From positions 248,001-312,000 of the forward strand of contig NZ_SLWS01000002.1 of the NCBI RefSeq assembly GCF_004345645.1: 64,000 nucleotides of DNA, given 5' to 3'. The translations under genes and the position numbers were made by a program. Position 1 is the first letter of the stretch, and every line of letters starts with the position of its first letter. Below the pieces are notes generated by a model. That model made no database searches and was not told the origin of the DNA. It saw only the letters and a program-made list of their open reading frames with translations. Below are positions 26,175 through 34,805 of the stretch, in pieces. The stretch comes from Actinocrispum wychmicini (lineage in GTDB: Bacteria > Actinomycetota > Actinomycetes > Mycobacteriales > Pseudonocardiaceae).

Positions 26175-28919
26175 TCACCGGACAGTGTGGACGCAGTGGT
26201 AGAGCGCGTCGATCAAGGGGCGGGACCGGTCGTCCTGGATCTTGTGCGCCATGTGGTTACGGATGTAGCCGATGCTCAGCCCGGCCGCGGGGTCGGCGAT
26301 CGCGAGCGCGCCGTTGGCGCCGGAGTGGCCGAACGCCGTCGGGGTCGGTGCGTCGAAGAAGATGCCTCCCGAGACGGCGAAGCCGAGCCCCCAGGCGGTC
26401 GGTCCGAGGACGACCTGGTCCGGGCCCACCGCGTGCGGCCTGGTGGCGCGGGCGACGGTGTCCGGGGTGAGGATCCGGTGTCCGTCGACCTCGCCGATGA
26501 GCGCGGCGTACAGGCGGGCGACCGACCGGGCGTCGGCGATGCCGTTGGCTGCCGGCACCTCCATGGCGTGGTAGCGCGGCGAGTCCATGTCCTCGCCGAT
26601 CTCGACCGGACCCATCGTGCGCTGCCCGATGGTGAGGTCGCGGCGGAAGAACGACGGGTCGCGCCTGCCGGGATCGCGGTACATCGCCAGGAACTCGGGG
26701 TCGAGGTACAGCTCGGAGAGTTCGTGCAGGAACCGGTTGTAGTCCTCGTCGCCGTAGTCGGCGACCAGGGCGTCGGGGTGGTCGAAGTCGACCCGGTGGA
26801 CCGGCGCCACCCGGGCCTCGTGTTCGGCCGGCAGCCCGATCCACATGTCGAGGTCCAGCCGCGGCGCCACGTGCCGGGCGAGGTACTGACCAGGGGTGAG
26901 CCCGGACAGCCGGCGGACCAGTTCACCGATCAGCCAGCCGATGGTCAGCCCGTGGTAGCCGTGCGCCGTTCCCGGCGTCCACAATGGACGCTGCGCGGCC
27001 AGTGCGTCCACCACCGGATGCCAGGCCTCGCAGTCGTCGAGGGTGATCCAGCGGTCGACGGCGGGCAGCCCGGCCTGGTGGCTGAACAGCAGCGAGACGG
27101 GGATGTCGGCCTTGCCCTCGGCGGCGAACTCGGGCCAGTACTCGACGACCGGCGCGGCCAGGTCGAGCAGCCCCTGGTCGACCAGCATCAGGCCGCAGAT
27201 CGCGGTCAGTGCCTTGGTGGACGAGTCGACGGTGGCGATCGTGTCGCGCTGCCACTCGGCGCCGCTGCCGGCGTCCGCGATCCCACCCCAGAGGTCGACG
27301 ACCGGTGTGCCGTCTAGGTACACCGCGAACGCCGCGCCCACCTCCGTCCGCTCGTCGAAGTTCTCCTGGAACACCGCCCGGACGGGCTCGAAACCGGGTG
27401 CGACGAAGCCGTCGATCTTCGTTGTGGGCAGCACGGACGGCGTCACCCGGCTGCGGATGGACGGGCCGCCGGTGCGCTCCGCCGGTGTTCGGGTGGTGCG
27501 GTCGTCTGGCATGGTGGACCACCATTTCTCGCCGATCGGGGTGGACGGGGTGCCGCCGAGGAACAGTTCCCGGCCGAGCGCGTGGAAGTTCGCGGCGCCG
27601 CGCAGCCGGCCGAGCACCGCCATGGTGCCCATCGTGTAGCGCAGCAGCATGCTCAACCACGGCGGCTGGTAGCTGGCCTTGCGTGACTTGTAGAACTCCG
27701 CGGTGGGTTTCTGCGCCGCCGCGATCAGCCGGCCGATGTGCCGCGGGTCGAGCCGGGTCTCGGTGTCCTCGTCGACCGGCCCGGCCAGCAGCGGACCCAG
27801 CTCGGCCCAGAGCTTCGCCGGGTTCCCGCCGTTGTCCGGCAGGAGCCCGAGGCCGGTCAGCCCGGCCACCAGCGCGTCCCAGTCGTCCTGGACCGCGGCC
27901 ACGACGGGCGCGATGGCTCGGGCGTGGTCATCCGGGGTCATCCGCTCCACCAGCCCGAAGTCCAGGAAGCAGACCCGGCCGTCGTCGAGGAACAGGTAGT
28001 TGCCCGGGTGCGGGTCGCAGGAGAACACCCCGCCGGCCACCGAGCCGTAGGCGAAACGGTAGATGGTCTCGGCGTACCGGTCCCGTTGCGCCTGCGGCCG
28101 GTCGAGGATGTCGTGGAAACCTTGGCCGTCAACGAACTCCGAGGTCAGTACCCGCCGTCGGCTCAGCTCGGGCACCACCTCAGGGATCTTCACGTACGGG
28201 TGGCCGCGGTACAGCTCGGCGAAGTAGGTCTGGCTGGCGGCCTCGATCTCGTAGTCGAACTCGTCGCGCAGCATCGAACCGAGGTCGGTGAGGATGGCCT
28301 CGACGTCGAACCCGACTCCGGTCAGCGCCCAGGCGCGGGACAGGTCGGCGACCGCGTCGAAGTCGGTCATGATGGCCGTTTCGACGCCGGGGTACTGGAC
28401 TTTGACGACGACCGCGCGGCCGTCGGGCAGGGTCGCGCGGTGCACCTGCCCGACCGAGGCCGCGGCGATCGGCTCCGGCGAGAAGGACGCGAACCGCGCC
28501 AGCGGCCGTGGTCCGAGCTCGTCGGTGAGGATGCCCAGCACCACCTCGTAGTCCATCGGCTCGGCGTGCGTCTGGAGTGCGGTCAGGTGCTTCTCCGTGC
28601 CCGGGTCGAGCCCGCCGGCGAAGGACGCGAACTGGCCGAACTTCATGGCCAGGCCCTTCATGTCGCCCATCGCCCTGGCCACGTCGGCCGCGGCTTTCTC
28701 GGTGGCGGCGGAGCGCAGCGCCGCTTGGTTGGCGTTGGTGGTGAACAGGCCGCGCAGCCGTGCTCCGGCGAGTGTGCGGCCCGCCCGGTAGGTCATCCGG
28801 ACCAGTTCGCTGCGCCGCTGGTTCGCGTCACCGCCGCGGCGGGCGAACACGGCGCGCAGGATGTCGGCCTGGAGGCGGCCAAGCGCTCGCCAGCGCTGTC
28901 CTCGACGTGGATCGTTCAC
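26175..28919 (-). CDS. ABC1/UbiB-type kinase fused to class C beta-lactamase-like serine hydrolase
   Basis: 914 residues in one open frame from a GTG (complement of 28917-28919) that overlaps the stop of the CocE gene (GTGA). Residues about 1-460 are an ABC1/ADCK-UbiB kinase-like domain: the KxGQ-type motif MKFGQ (92-96), AAASVGQVH (153-160), VVKVQYPGV, CDPHPGNY (301-308) and LDFGL. Residues about 500-914 are a beta-lactamase/esterase-type hydrolase with STK (567-569), a YHG in the usual Tyr position, and GHSGANG near the end. There is no stop between the halves; Met470 (27512) could start a separate hydrolase but has no ribosome site. I know these as separate families, so a fusion is unusual. 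The kinase half may act on lipids or quinones, the hydrolase on an ester. Confidence 0.85.
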   Translation of the reverse strand: MNDPRRGQRWRALGRLQADILRAVFARRGGDANQRRSELVRMTYRAGRTLAGARLRGLFTTNANQAALRSAATEKAAADVARAMGDMKGLAMKFGQFASFAGGLDPGTEKHLTALQTHAEPMDYEVVLGILTDELGPRPLARFASFSPEPIAAASVGQVHRATLPDGRAVVVKVQYPGVETAIMTDFDAVADLSRAWALTGVGFDVEAILTDLGSMLRDEFDYEIEAASQTYFAELYRGHPYVKIPEVVPELSRRRVLTSEFVDGQGFHDILDRPQAQRDRYAETIYRFAYGSVAGGVFSCDPHPGNYLFLDDGRVCFLDFGLVERMTPDDHARAIAPVVAAVQDDWDALVAGLTGLGLLPDNGGNPAKLWAELGPLLAGPVDEDTETRLDPRHIGRLIAAAQKPTAEFYKSRKASYQPPWLSMLLRYTMGTMAVLGRLRGAANFHALGRELFLGGTPSTPIGEKWWSTMPDDRTTRTPAERTGGPSIRSRVTPSVLPTTKIDGFVAPGFEPVRAVFQENFDERTEVGAAFAVYLDGTPVVDLWGGIADAGSGAEWQRDTIATVDSSTKALTAICGLMLVDQGLLDLAAPVVEYWPEFAAEGKADIPVSLLFSHQAGLPAVDRWITLDDCEAWHPVVDALAAQRPLWTPGTAHGYHGLTIGWLIGELVRRLSGLTPGQYLARHVAPRLDLDMWIGLPAEHEARVAPVHRVDFDHPDALVADYGDEDYNRFLHELSELYLDPEFLAMYRDPGRRDPSFFRRDLTIGQRTMGPVEIGEDMDSPRYHAMEVPAANGIADARSVARLYAALIGEVDGHRILTPDTVARATRPHAVGPDQVVLGPTAWGLGFAVSGGIFFDAPTPTAFGHSGANGALAIADPAAGLSIGYIRNHMAHKIQDDRSRPLIDALYHCVHTVR
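26977..26989. repeat. GTCCANNNTGGAC palindromic motif, copy 2
   Basis: GTCCACAATGGAC within the fusion gene; perfect 13-base palindrome with centre CAA. Confidence 0.5.
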
Positions 28920-30646
28920 TGGTGCTCCTGTCCTGTGTGGCCAGTGGCGGAGAGGACGGACAGTCGCAGCACGGACTCGTGGTACACGCGCTGGGTGGCG
29001 GCCAGTCCGGCGGCATCGGTACCGATCGCGTTGCCGGTGTTCAGGTTGCGGTCGAAACGGGGGAAGTTGCTGCTGGTGACGGACAGCCGAAGCCGGCTGC
29101 CCGGACGGAACCGCCAGGCGGTCTCCCCGCAGTCCACCCGCAACGCGACCGGCACACCGGGGTCGAGCGGCACCTCGCGGTCGAGGCCTTCGCGGTAGCG
29201 GGCGCGGGTGATGCCGTCGACGACGGCGATCGAGCGGCCGTCGGGCAGCACCTCGGTCAGCCGAGCGACGAAGTCGGTGTCCACAGCGGACGACGACACC
29301 CGCATGTCCACCAGGACCGGACCGACGACATCGAGTGGCCGCTCCAGTGGCGCCGACGTGTAGCACAACACGTCCCGCCGTCGTTCTACAAAGGACACAT
29401 CGCGCGGGCCGGTGACCTCGTTGCCGAGCGCCACGCGGCCACCGTGGGTGGGCACCGGATCGTCGGGGTCGTAGACGTACTCGTCGTACCCGGCCGCGCC
29501 GGTCACCACGTCGGTCAGGCGGCCGTCGCCGGCCGAGGTCCTGGCGTCCCCGCCGCTGGCGAGCGCGAGTTCGCAGGTGGTGGTGCCGGCCGGCGGCCAC
29601 TGGTCGGCGGTACGCCATTCGTTCGCGCCCATCAGGAAGTACTCGACCGGCGGCAGATCCCGCCCGGCGCCCCGCAGGTGCCGGTCGAAGAACGCGAGCT
29701 GCTTCTCGGTCAGGCCCGCGCCGGCACCCTCGGCGGATATCCCGAAGTTCAGGTCACCCTGTCCGGCGGGGGCGCTCGACGCGTGCGCCCACGGCCCGAC
29801 GATCAGCCGATGCTCGGCCGCGCCTGCCGTCGCGAGCCGGGAGAACCCGCGCACACCCGCGTCGCAGTAGATGTCGAACCAGCCGGCCAGCGACAGGCTG
29901 GGCACCGCGATGGCGTCGACGTCGAACTCGGCGGTGTCCGCGAACCGTCCACTGAGGACGTCGGCGAGGTCGGCGACCACGCCGGCGGACAGCCCGGGCA
30001 TGTCCAGCAGCGGGAGGTGGCGGGTGGCGAGGTCGGGATCGGCCGCGACCGCGGCGATCTCACCGAGCACCACCTGATCCACTGGTTCTCCCTTGGCCTG
30101 ACTGGTGATCAGCCGTTCCAGCGCCATGTACGCCAGCCAGGACACCCCCTGCGCCAAGGGGAAGGCCCCGCCGTCCGCCTGGCGTTGGAGCGCGCCGCCG
30201 GCCGCGATGGCCGGGGCGATCGCCTTCAGATGGGGCGGGCGCAACGCGGCCCCGACCCACTGGACGATCCCGAGGTACGACCCGCCGACCATGCCGACGT
30301 TGCCGTCGCACCAGTCCTGGGCCGCGATCCACTCCACCGTGTCGTAGGTGTCCAGGCCCTCCTGCGGCCACATGATCGGCGCCCACTCGCCGTCGGAGGC
30401 GTAGCGGCCACGCGTGTCCTGGACGAGGACGGTGTAGCCGGCGGCGAGTGCGTCGGTGGTACGGAACCAGTCGCTGTTCGGCATCGCGACGGCCTTGTTG
30501 TAGGGCAGGCGGCGCAGCAGCACCGGTCGCGGCGTCTCGTCCGCCGTGCGCCATACGTCGCCGCGCAGGATGACCCCGTCCCGCATCGGCATCTCGACGT
30601 CGCGGTGTACGACCAGGTTCGGCTTGGTGCTCAAGGGTTTCTTCAT
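28916..30646 (-). CDS. CocE/NonD family hydrolase (X-Pro dipeptidyl-peptidase S15 type)
   Basis: 576 residues from the ATG (complement of 30644-30646). N-terminal alpha/beta-hydrolase domain with the nucleophile elbow GGSYLGIVQW near residue 120, and a histidine region VGPWAHASSAP. The C-terminal jelly-roll domain runs from about 330 to the end (RLSVTSSNFPRFDRNLNTG). CocE-type enzymes cleave esters such as cocaine, and relatives cleave amides. No signal peptide. Its stop overlaps the start of the ABC1 fusion gene, so the two are coupled. In this operon it probably opens an ester or amide before CoA activation. Confidence 0.9.
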   Translation of the reverse strand: MKKPLSTKPNLVVHRDVEMPMRDGVILRGDVWRTADETPRPVLLRRLPYNKAVAMPNSDWFRTTDALAAGYTVLVQDTRGRYASDGEWAPIMWPQEGLDTYDTVEWIAAQDWCDGNVGMVGGSYLGIVQWVGAALRPPHLKAIAPAIAAGGALQRQADGGAFPLAQGVSWLAYMALERLITSQAKGEPVDQVVLGEIAAVAADPDLATRHLPLLDMPGLSAGVVADLADVLSGRFADTAEFDVDAIAVPSLSLAGWFDIYCDAGVRGFSRLATAGAAEHRLIVGPWAHASSAPAGQGDLNFGISAEGAGAGLTEKQLAFFDRHLRGAGRDLPPVEYFLMGANEWRTADQWPPAGTTTCELALASGGDARTSAGDGRLTDVVTGAAGYDEYVYDPDDPVPTHGGRVALGNEVTGPRDVSFVERRRDVLCYTSAPLERPLDVVGPVLVDMRVSSSAVDTDFVARLTEVLPDGRSIAVVDGITRARYREGLDREVPLDPGVPVALRVDCGETAWRFRPGSRLRLSVTSSNFPRFDRNLNTGNAIGTDAAGLAATQRVYHESVLRLSVLSATGHTGQEHQ

Positions 30647-30662
30647 GATGTGATGTGTGCTT

Positions 30663-31412
30663 TCAGTGGCGGATCCAGCCGCCGTCGACGAACAACGACT
30701 GACCGGTGATGTAGGCGGCCTGATCACTGACGAGGTAGGTGACCGCGCCGGCCACGTCGGTGGGCAGTCCCATCCGCGCGATCGGCTGGGTGGCCACCTG
30801 CTTGTGCGCGACGGTCGCGAGGTTCGCGGCATCGACCTGGCCGGTGTCGATGAACCCCGGACACACCGCGTTGGACCGGACGCCCTCGCGGCCGAGCTCG
30901 ACGGCCAGCGAGCGGGTCAGGGTGAGCAGACCGCCCTTGGAGGCGTCGTAGCCGATCTGCCCGAAGAACCCGATGACCGCGGTCGAGCAGACGTTGACGA
31001 TGGCACCGTGCCCGGATTCGGCGAGGTGGTCGACGGCGGCCTGGGCGAGGAAGAACGGCCCGCTCAGGTTGGTCGCCAGCACCTGGTGCCACTGCTCGGG
31101 CGTCCACTGGCGGATCTTCAGCCGGCGCCCGGTCGCCGCGTTGTTGACCAGGATGCCCAGCCCGCCGAGCCGGGCGACGGTCTCGTCGACGACCGCCCGT
31201 GCCGTGCCCGGCTCGCTCACGTCACCGGGGACGGCCACGCACTGGTGCCCGGCCGCGGTGAGCTCGGCCACGGTCCGGCCGGCCGCCGCGGTGTCGATGT
31301 CGTTGACGGCGACGAGCGCCCCCTCGGCCACGAGCAGGCGGGCGATCCCGGCGCCGATGCCCCGGCCGGCCCCGGTGACGAGCGCGACGCGGCCGGTCAG
31401 CTCCCTGGTCAT
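30663..31412 (-). CDS. Short-chain dehydrogenase/reductase
   Basis: 249 residues, classical SDR length. NAD(P)-binding TGAGRGIGAG at 13-22, NNAA at about 90-93, and the catalytic set Ser143, Tyr155 and Lys159 (YDASK). The C-terminus GQSLFVDGGWIRH is typical. Asp38 after the second strand (VNDID) favours NAD(H). It is coupled by ATGA overlap to the thiolase gene upstream. A role as a 3-hydroxyacyl-CoA or alcohol dehydrogenase within the pathway fits, but is inferred. Confidence 0.93.
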   Translation of the reverse strand: MTRELTGRVALVTGAGRGIGAGIARLLVAEGALVAVNDIDTAAAGRTVAELTAAGHQCVAVPGDVSEPGTARAVVDETVARLGGLGILVNNAATGRRLKIRQWTPEQWHQVLATNLSGPFFLAQAAVDHLAESGHGAIVNVCSTAVIGFFGQIGYDASKGGLLTLTRSLAVELGREGVRSNAVCPGFIDTGQVDAANLATVAHKQVATQPIARMGLPTDVAGAVTYLVSDQAAYITGQSLFVDGGWIRH

Positions 31413-32593
31413 CCGCGCTCAGCCCCCCACACCGAGACGAAGGAGACGCACTCGCCTGGGTAACCGCCGAGGTTCTGGGTGACGGCGTACTTGCCGGTCA
31501 GGTCAAGCTGCCGGTCCGCCGCCTCGCCCCGCAGCTGCGACCAGCACTCGAAGATCATCCGGATCCCGGACGCGCCGAGCGGGTGACCGAACGACTTCAG
31601 GCCACCGTCCGGGTTGACCGGCAGCGCGCCGTCCCGGTCGAAGGTGCCCGCGAGGATCTCCTTCCACGCGGTGCCACGATCGGCGAAGCCGAGGTCCTCC
31701 ATCAGGATCAGTTCGGTGATGGTGAAGCAGTCGTGCACCTCGGCCATCCCGATCCGGTCCGGCGAGCCGACGCCCGCCTGGCCGAACGCCTCCCGGCGGG
31801 AGGCCACGACCTCGGGGAAGGTGCTGAAGTCGTACCCGGGATCCATCGCGCCGGTGCCCGGTCCGGTGACGAACGACATGCCCCGCAGGTAGATCGGGCG
31901 GTCGGTGTACTTCTCCGCGTCCTCGGCCCGCACGACCACGGCCGCGGCCGCACCGTCGGAAAGCCCGCCGCAGTCGAACAGGCTGAGGTTCCCGGCCAGT
32001 GGCGGCGCGGTGGCGAGCGCCTCCTTGCTGACCCGCGTCCGCAGGTGTGCCCTGGGGTTTCCGGCGCCGTTGTCGTGGTTCTTCCACGCCACGTGCGAAA
32101 TAGCGTCCTTGAGGTCGGTTTCGCTGACCCCGTACTTGTGCGCGTAGGCGGTGAACAGGTAGCTGTAGGAGCCGGGTGCGGAGATGTCGAGCCGGGTGCC
32201 ATCGCTGAACGGGTGCGTGAACGGGATGCCGGCGATACCAGGATCGCTCATATGCTCGGCGCCGATCGCCAGCGCGACGTCGTACGCGCCGGAAGCGACG
32301 GCGTAGCAGGCGTTGCGGAACGCGTCCGACCCGGTGGCGCAGTAGTTCTCATTGCGACTGACCGGTTTGTAGCCGATCTTCAGTGGCCGCGACAGTGTGG
32401 TGCCTGCCACGCCGGAGCCGAAGGTACCCAACCAGTAGGCGTCGACCTGGTCCTGGCGGACACCGGCCGAGTCGAAAGCGGCCACGGCGGCCTCGACGAG
32501 CAGGTCGTCGAGACCGCGGTCGCGGTGGTGACCGAACCGGGTGCAGCCCATCCCGACGATCGCGATCTGGTTCTTCAGTCCGTGGGACCCCAT
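31409..32593 (-). CDS. Thiolase / lipid-transfer-protein-type acetyl-CoA acetyltransferase
   Basis: 394 residues from the ATG at 32593 (overlapping the previous stop as ATGA). Thiolase fold with nucleophilic Cys85 (NENYCATGSDAF), His287 in EVHDCF, and His337 in FGHPLGASG. This branch (SCP2/Ltp-like) lacks the second-domain Cys of degradative thiolases and often works with a DUF35 OB-fold partner in C-C cleavage of branched or steroid side chains. The partner is encoded directly upstream. It is likely to carry out a retro-Claisen or retro-aldol step; that is inference from family. Confidence 0.92.
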   Translation of the reverse strand: MGSHGLKNQIAIVGMGCTRFGHHRDRGLDDLLVEAAVAAFDSAGVRQDQVDAYWLGTFGSGVAGTTLSRPLKIGYKPVSRNENYCATGSDAFRNACYAVASGAYDVALAIGAEHMSDPGIAGIPFTHPFSDGTRLDISAPGSYSYLFTAYAHKYGVSETDLKDAISHVAWKNHDNGAGNPRAHLRTRVSKEALATAPPLAGNLSLFDCGGLSDGAAAAVVVRAEDAEKYTDRPIYLRGMSFVTGPGTGAMDPGYDFSTFPEVVASRREAFGQAGVGSPDRIGMAEVHDCFTITELILMEDLGFADRGTAWKEILAGTFDRDGALPVNPDGGLKSFGHPLGASGIRMIFECWSQLRGEAADRQLDLTGKYAVTQNLGGYPGECVSFVSVWGAERG

Positions 32594-33990
32594 CAGCCCG
32601 CCTCTCCGCGCACTGGACGCGCTTTCCAGAAATAGTTGTGCACGCCGTCCCGGGTGTGGCCGCGCCGGAAGACCATCTCGACGGCCAGGCCCGGCGCGAT
32701 GGCCGTGTCGTCCACTTCGGTCAGTTCGCACTCCAGGCGCCCGCCGCCGTCGAAGTCGATGACGGCGTAGCTCGCCGGCGGATGCGGTGACCACGCCAGG
32801 CGGTCCGTGGTGCCGGTGACCACGCGGGCCGGCCGGCCGGCGACGGGCCGGACCCGCATGTCGTCGACCGCGCCACACGAGGCGCACACTCGCTGCGGAG
32901 GCAGGTGGACCGCGCCACACGAGCAGACCGACCCCCGCAGCGCGAACTTCCAGCCGGTCGCACGTCGCGCGGGTGGTCCCATCGGCGCCTTCGGTGTCGG
33001 GCGGGGCAGGTCCTCCACCGGCAGGAGGCCACGCCACCGCAGGACGGTGAACTGGTCCACCGGGTCGTCGCACGCGGCCGCCTGGTCGCCGAACGGGATC
33101 CGTTGCCGGCCGCTCACCAGCGCGTCGGTGGTCCGCAGGACGACCGCGTCCGCGCCGTCGGCGAGGCTGACCACGACGATGTGCTGGCCCGGTTCGGCGA
33201 GATCCAGCACCGCGGCGAGTTGCACCCCGGCGTCGGCGGCCCCGGCCTGACCCAACCCGCCCGTGGAGTCCACTGTAGACGCTTCGGGCCGGGTGCCCGC
33301 CGTGCGGCGCAACGTACGGGCCGCACGGCGGTTGGTCGAGGAGACGAGCAGGTAGTCGATCTCGCTCGCGGTGAGCCCCGCCTGCTTGAGCGCGGCGTCG
33401 AACGCGCGCTGCCCGGCCGGCACGTACTGCTCGGCCCCGAAGTGCTCCTCCCAGCGGCGGTCGGCCGGCGCGCCCGGCAACCGCCACCGTTCCAGGATCT
33501 CCATGGTGACCGCGGCGTCGCCGAGCACCTCGGCGATGACCGACGGCCCGGAGCCGGTGACGAACGCGACGGCCGCGTCCGCGCCCTCGCGCTCGTCCGG
33601 CCCGCCGGGCAACCCGCCGCGCATGTCCGACACCGCGAGCAACTGGGCGCGATCCTGTTGGGCCGCCTCGATGAGCAGGGCCAGGGCGGACCGGGTCGCC
33701 GAGCCCGCGTCGGTGGCGCGGACGGATTCGTCCAGCCCGAGCGCGGCGTGCACCGCCGACGCGTTGTTCTTCACCAGATACGGCGGAACTGGTGTGGTGA
33801 CCTTGACCGCGGCCAGGTCCGGATGGCGGCCGGCGGACAGCACCCGGCGGCATGCCTCGACCGCCATCGTGGTGGTGTCCTCGTCGTGGCAGGCCACCAG
33901 CCGCCCGTGCCCGCCGGCCCTGGTGCCCAGTGCCGCCTCGGTGATCCGGTAGTGCGGCAGGTAGCTGGCGTAGCCGATGATTCCGGTCAT
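32593..33990 (-). CDS. HMG-CoA-synthase-like protein fused to Zn-ribbon OB-fold (DUF35)
   Basis: 465 residues from the ATG at 33990, which overlaps the SDR stop (ATGA). Residues about 1-310 have the thiolase/HMG-CoA-synthase fold (GIIGYASYLPHYRI; QAGLTASEIDYLLVSST). Residues about 330-460 are a DUF35 protein: a rubredoxin-like ribbon with CSCG...CASCG, then an OB-fold. In the synthase half I see no Cys at the nucleophile position: the segment reads TDAGSATRSAL where a Cys is expected. It may therefore be a scaffold or acyl-binding partner for the neighbouring thiolase. Confidence 0.85.
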   Translation of the reverse strand: MTGIIGYASYLPHYRITEAALGTRAGGHGRLVACHDEDTTTMAVEACRRVLSAGRHPDLAAVKVTTPVPPYLVKNNASAVHAALGLDESVRATDAGSATRSALALLIEAAQQDRAQLLAVSDMRGGLPGGPDEREGADAAVAFVTGSGPSVIAEVLGDAAVTMEILERWRLPGAPADRRWEEHFGAEQYVPAGQRAFDAALKQAGLTASEIDYLLVSSTNRRAARTLRRTAGTRPEASTVDSTGGLGQAGAADAGVQLAAVLDLAEPGQHIVVVSLADGADAVVLRTTDALVSGRQRIPFGDQAAACDDPVDQFTVLRWRGLLPVEDLPRPTPKAPMGPPARRATGWKFALRGSVCSCGAVHLPPQRVCASCGAVDDMRVRPVAGRPARVVTGTTDRLAWSPHPPASYAVIDFDGGGRLECELTEVDDTAIAPGLAVEMVFRRGHTRDGVHNYFWKARPVRGEAG

Positions 33991-34805
33991 CTCGCTCCTC
34001 GTGATCGCTGCAGGCGCCACGTCGTCGCACCGCGCCGGCGGAAGTCGTTCGTGTACCAGCCGGCGCCGGGGATGGCGCCGCCGCCGTCCACGACCAGCGC
34101 GGTCCCGGTGACGTACGCCGCCTCGTCGCTGAGCAGGTAGCAGACCGTCCTGGCGACGTCCGCCGGCACCCCCAGCCGTCCTAACGGGACATTCGAGAGC
34201 ACGTGGTCCTCGGCGCCCGCGGCCAGGATGGCCTGGGTCATCGGCGTCGAGACGACACCGGGCAGCACGGCGTTGACCCGGATGTCGTGCGCCCCGAGTT
34301 CGTAGGCCATGACGGCGACGAGCATGTTCAGCGAGGCCTTGGCGCTGCAGTAGGCGGCCATCATCGCGGTGGGGACGACAGCGCCCGTCGACGAGGTGAC
34401 CACGATCGAGCCGGGAGTGCCGTGCCGCACCATCCGGACGGCCGCGGCACGGGCGGTGAGGAACGTGCCGTGCACGTTGACGTCGAAGGCCCGGCGCCAG
34501 TCGTCGAAGGACGTGTCGAGCACCGACCCGACCGATCCCCAGCCGGCGTTGGCGAACACCAGGTCGATCCGGCCATACCGGTCGACGACGGTGTCGAACA
34601 GGCCGTCCACCTGGTCCGGGTCGGTGGTGTCGCAGCCGGCGGCCCAGGCGCTGGGGCCGATCTTCGCCGCCTGGTCCCGTGCGCCGTCGCCGTTCAGGTC
34701 GGCGAGGACGACGGTCGCCCCGCGCTCGGCCAGCAGGTGCGCTGTGGCGCCGCCGATACCGCCGGCCGCGCCGGTGATCACCGCGACCTGACCGTCATAC
34801 CGCAT
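33987..34805 (-). CDS. Short-chain dehydrogenase/reductase
   Basis: 272 residues from the ATG at 34805, inside the end of the acyl-CoA ligase gene (11-base overlap). Classical SDR: TGAAGGIGGA at 11-20, NAG at about 86-88, and catalytic Ser138/139, Tyr152 and Lys156 (YCSAK). Asp36 after strand 2 (LADLNGD) favours NAD(H). It has an Arg-rich C-terminal extension of about 20 residues after the usual VVDGGGAIPGAGW end. It is translationally linked to both neighbours. A second dehydrogenase step of the pathway is likely. Confidence 0.92.
   Translation of the reverse strand: MRYDGQVAVITGAAGGIGGATAHLLAERGATVVLADLNGDGARDQAAKIGPSAWAAGCDTTDPDQVDGLFDTVVDRYGRIDLVFANAGWGSVGSVLDTSFDDWRRAFDVNVHGTFLTARAAAVRMVRHGTPGSIVVTSSTGAVVPTAMMAAYCSAKASLNMLVAVMAYELGAHDIRVNAVLPGVVSTPMTQAILAAGAEDHVLSNVPLGRLGVPADVARTVCYLLSDEAAYVTGTALVVDGGGAIPGAGWYTNDFRRRGATTWRLQRSRGAR

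Noticed and set aside
31409..34030. One protein of 873 residues ending in the thiolase
   Set aside because: The N-terminal half is Arg/Gly-rich shadow of the HMG-synthase-like gene; the thiolase starts at 32593 with a normal overlap.
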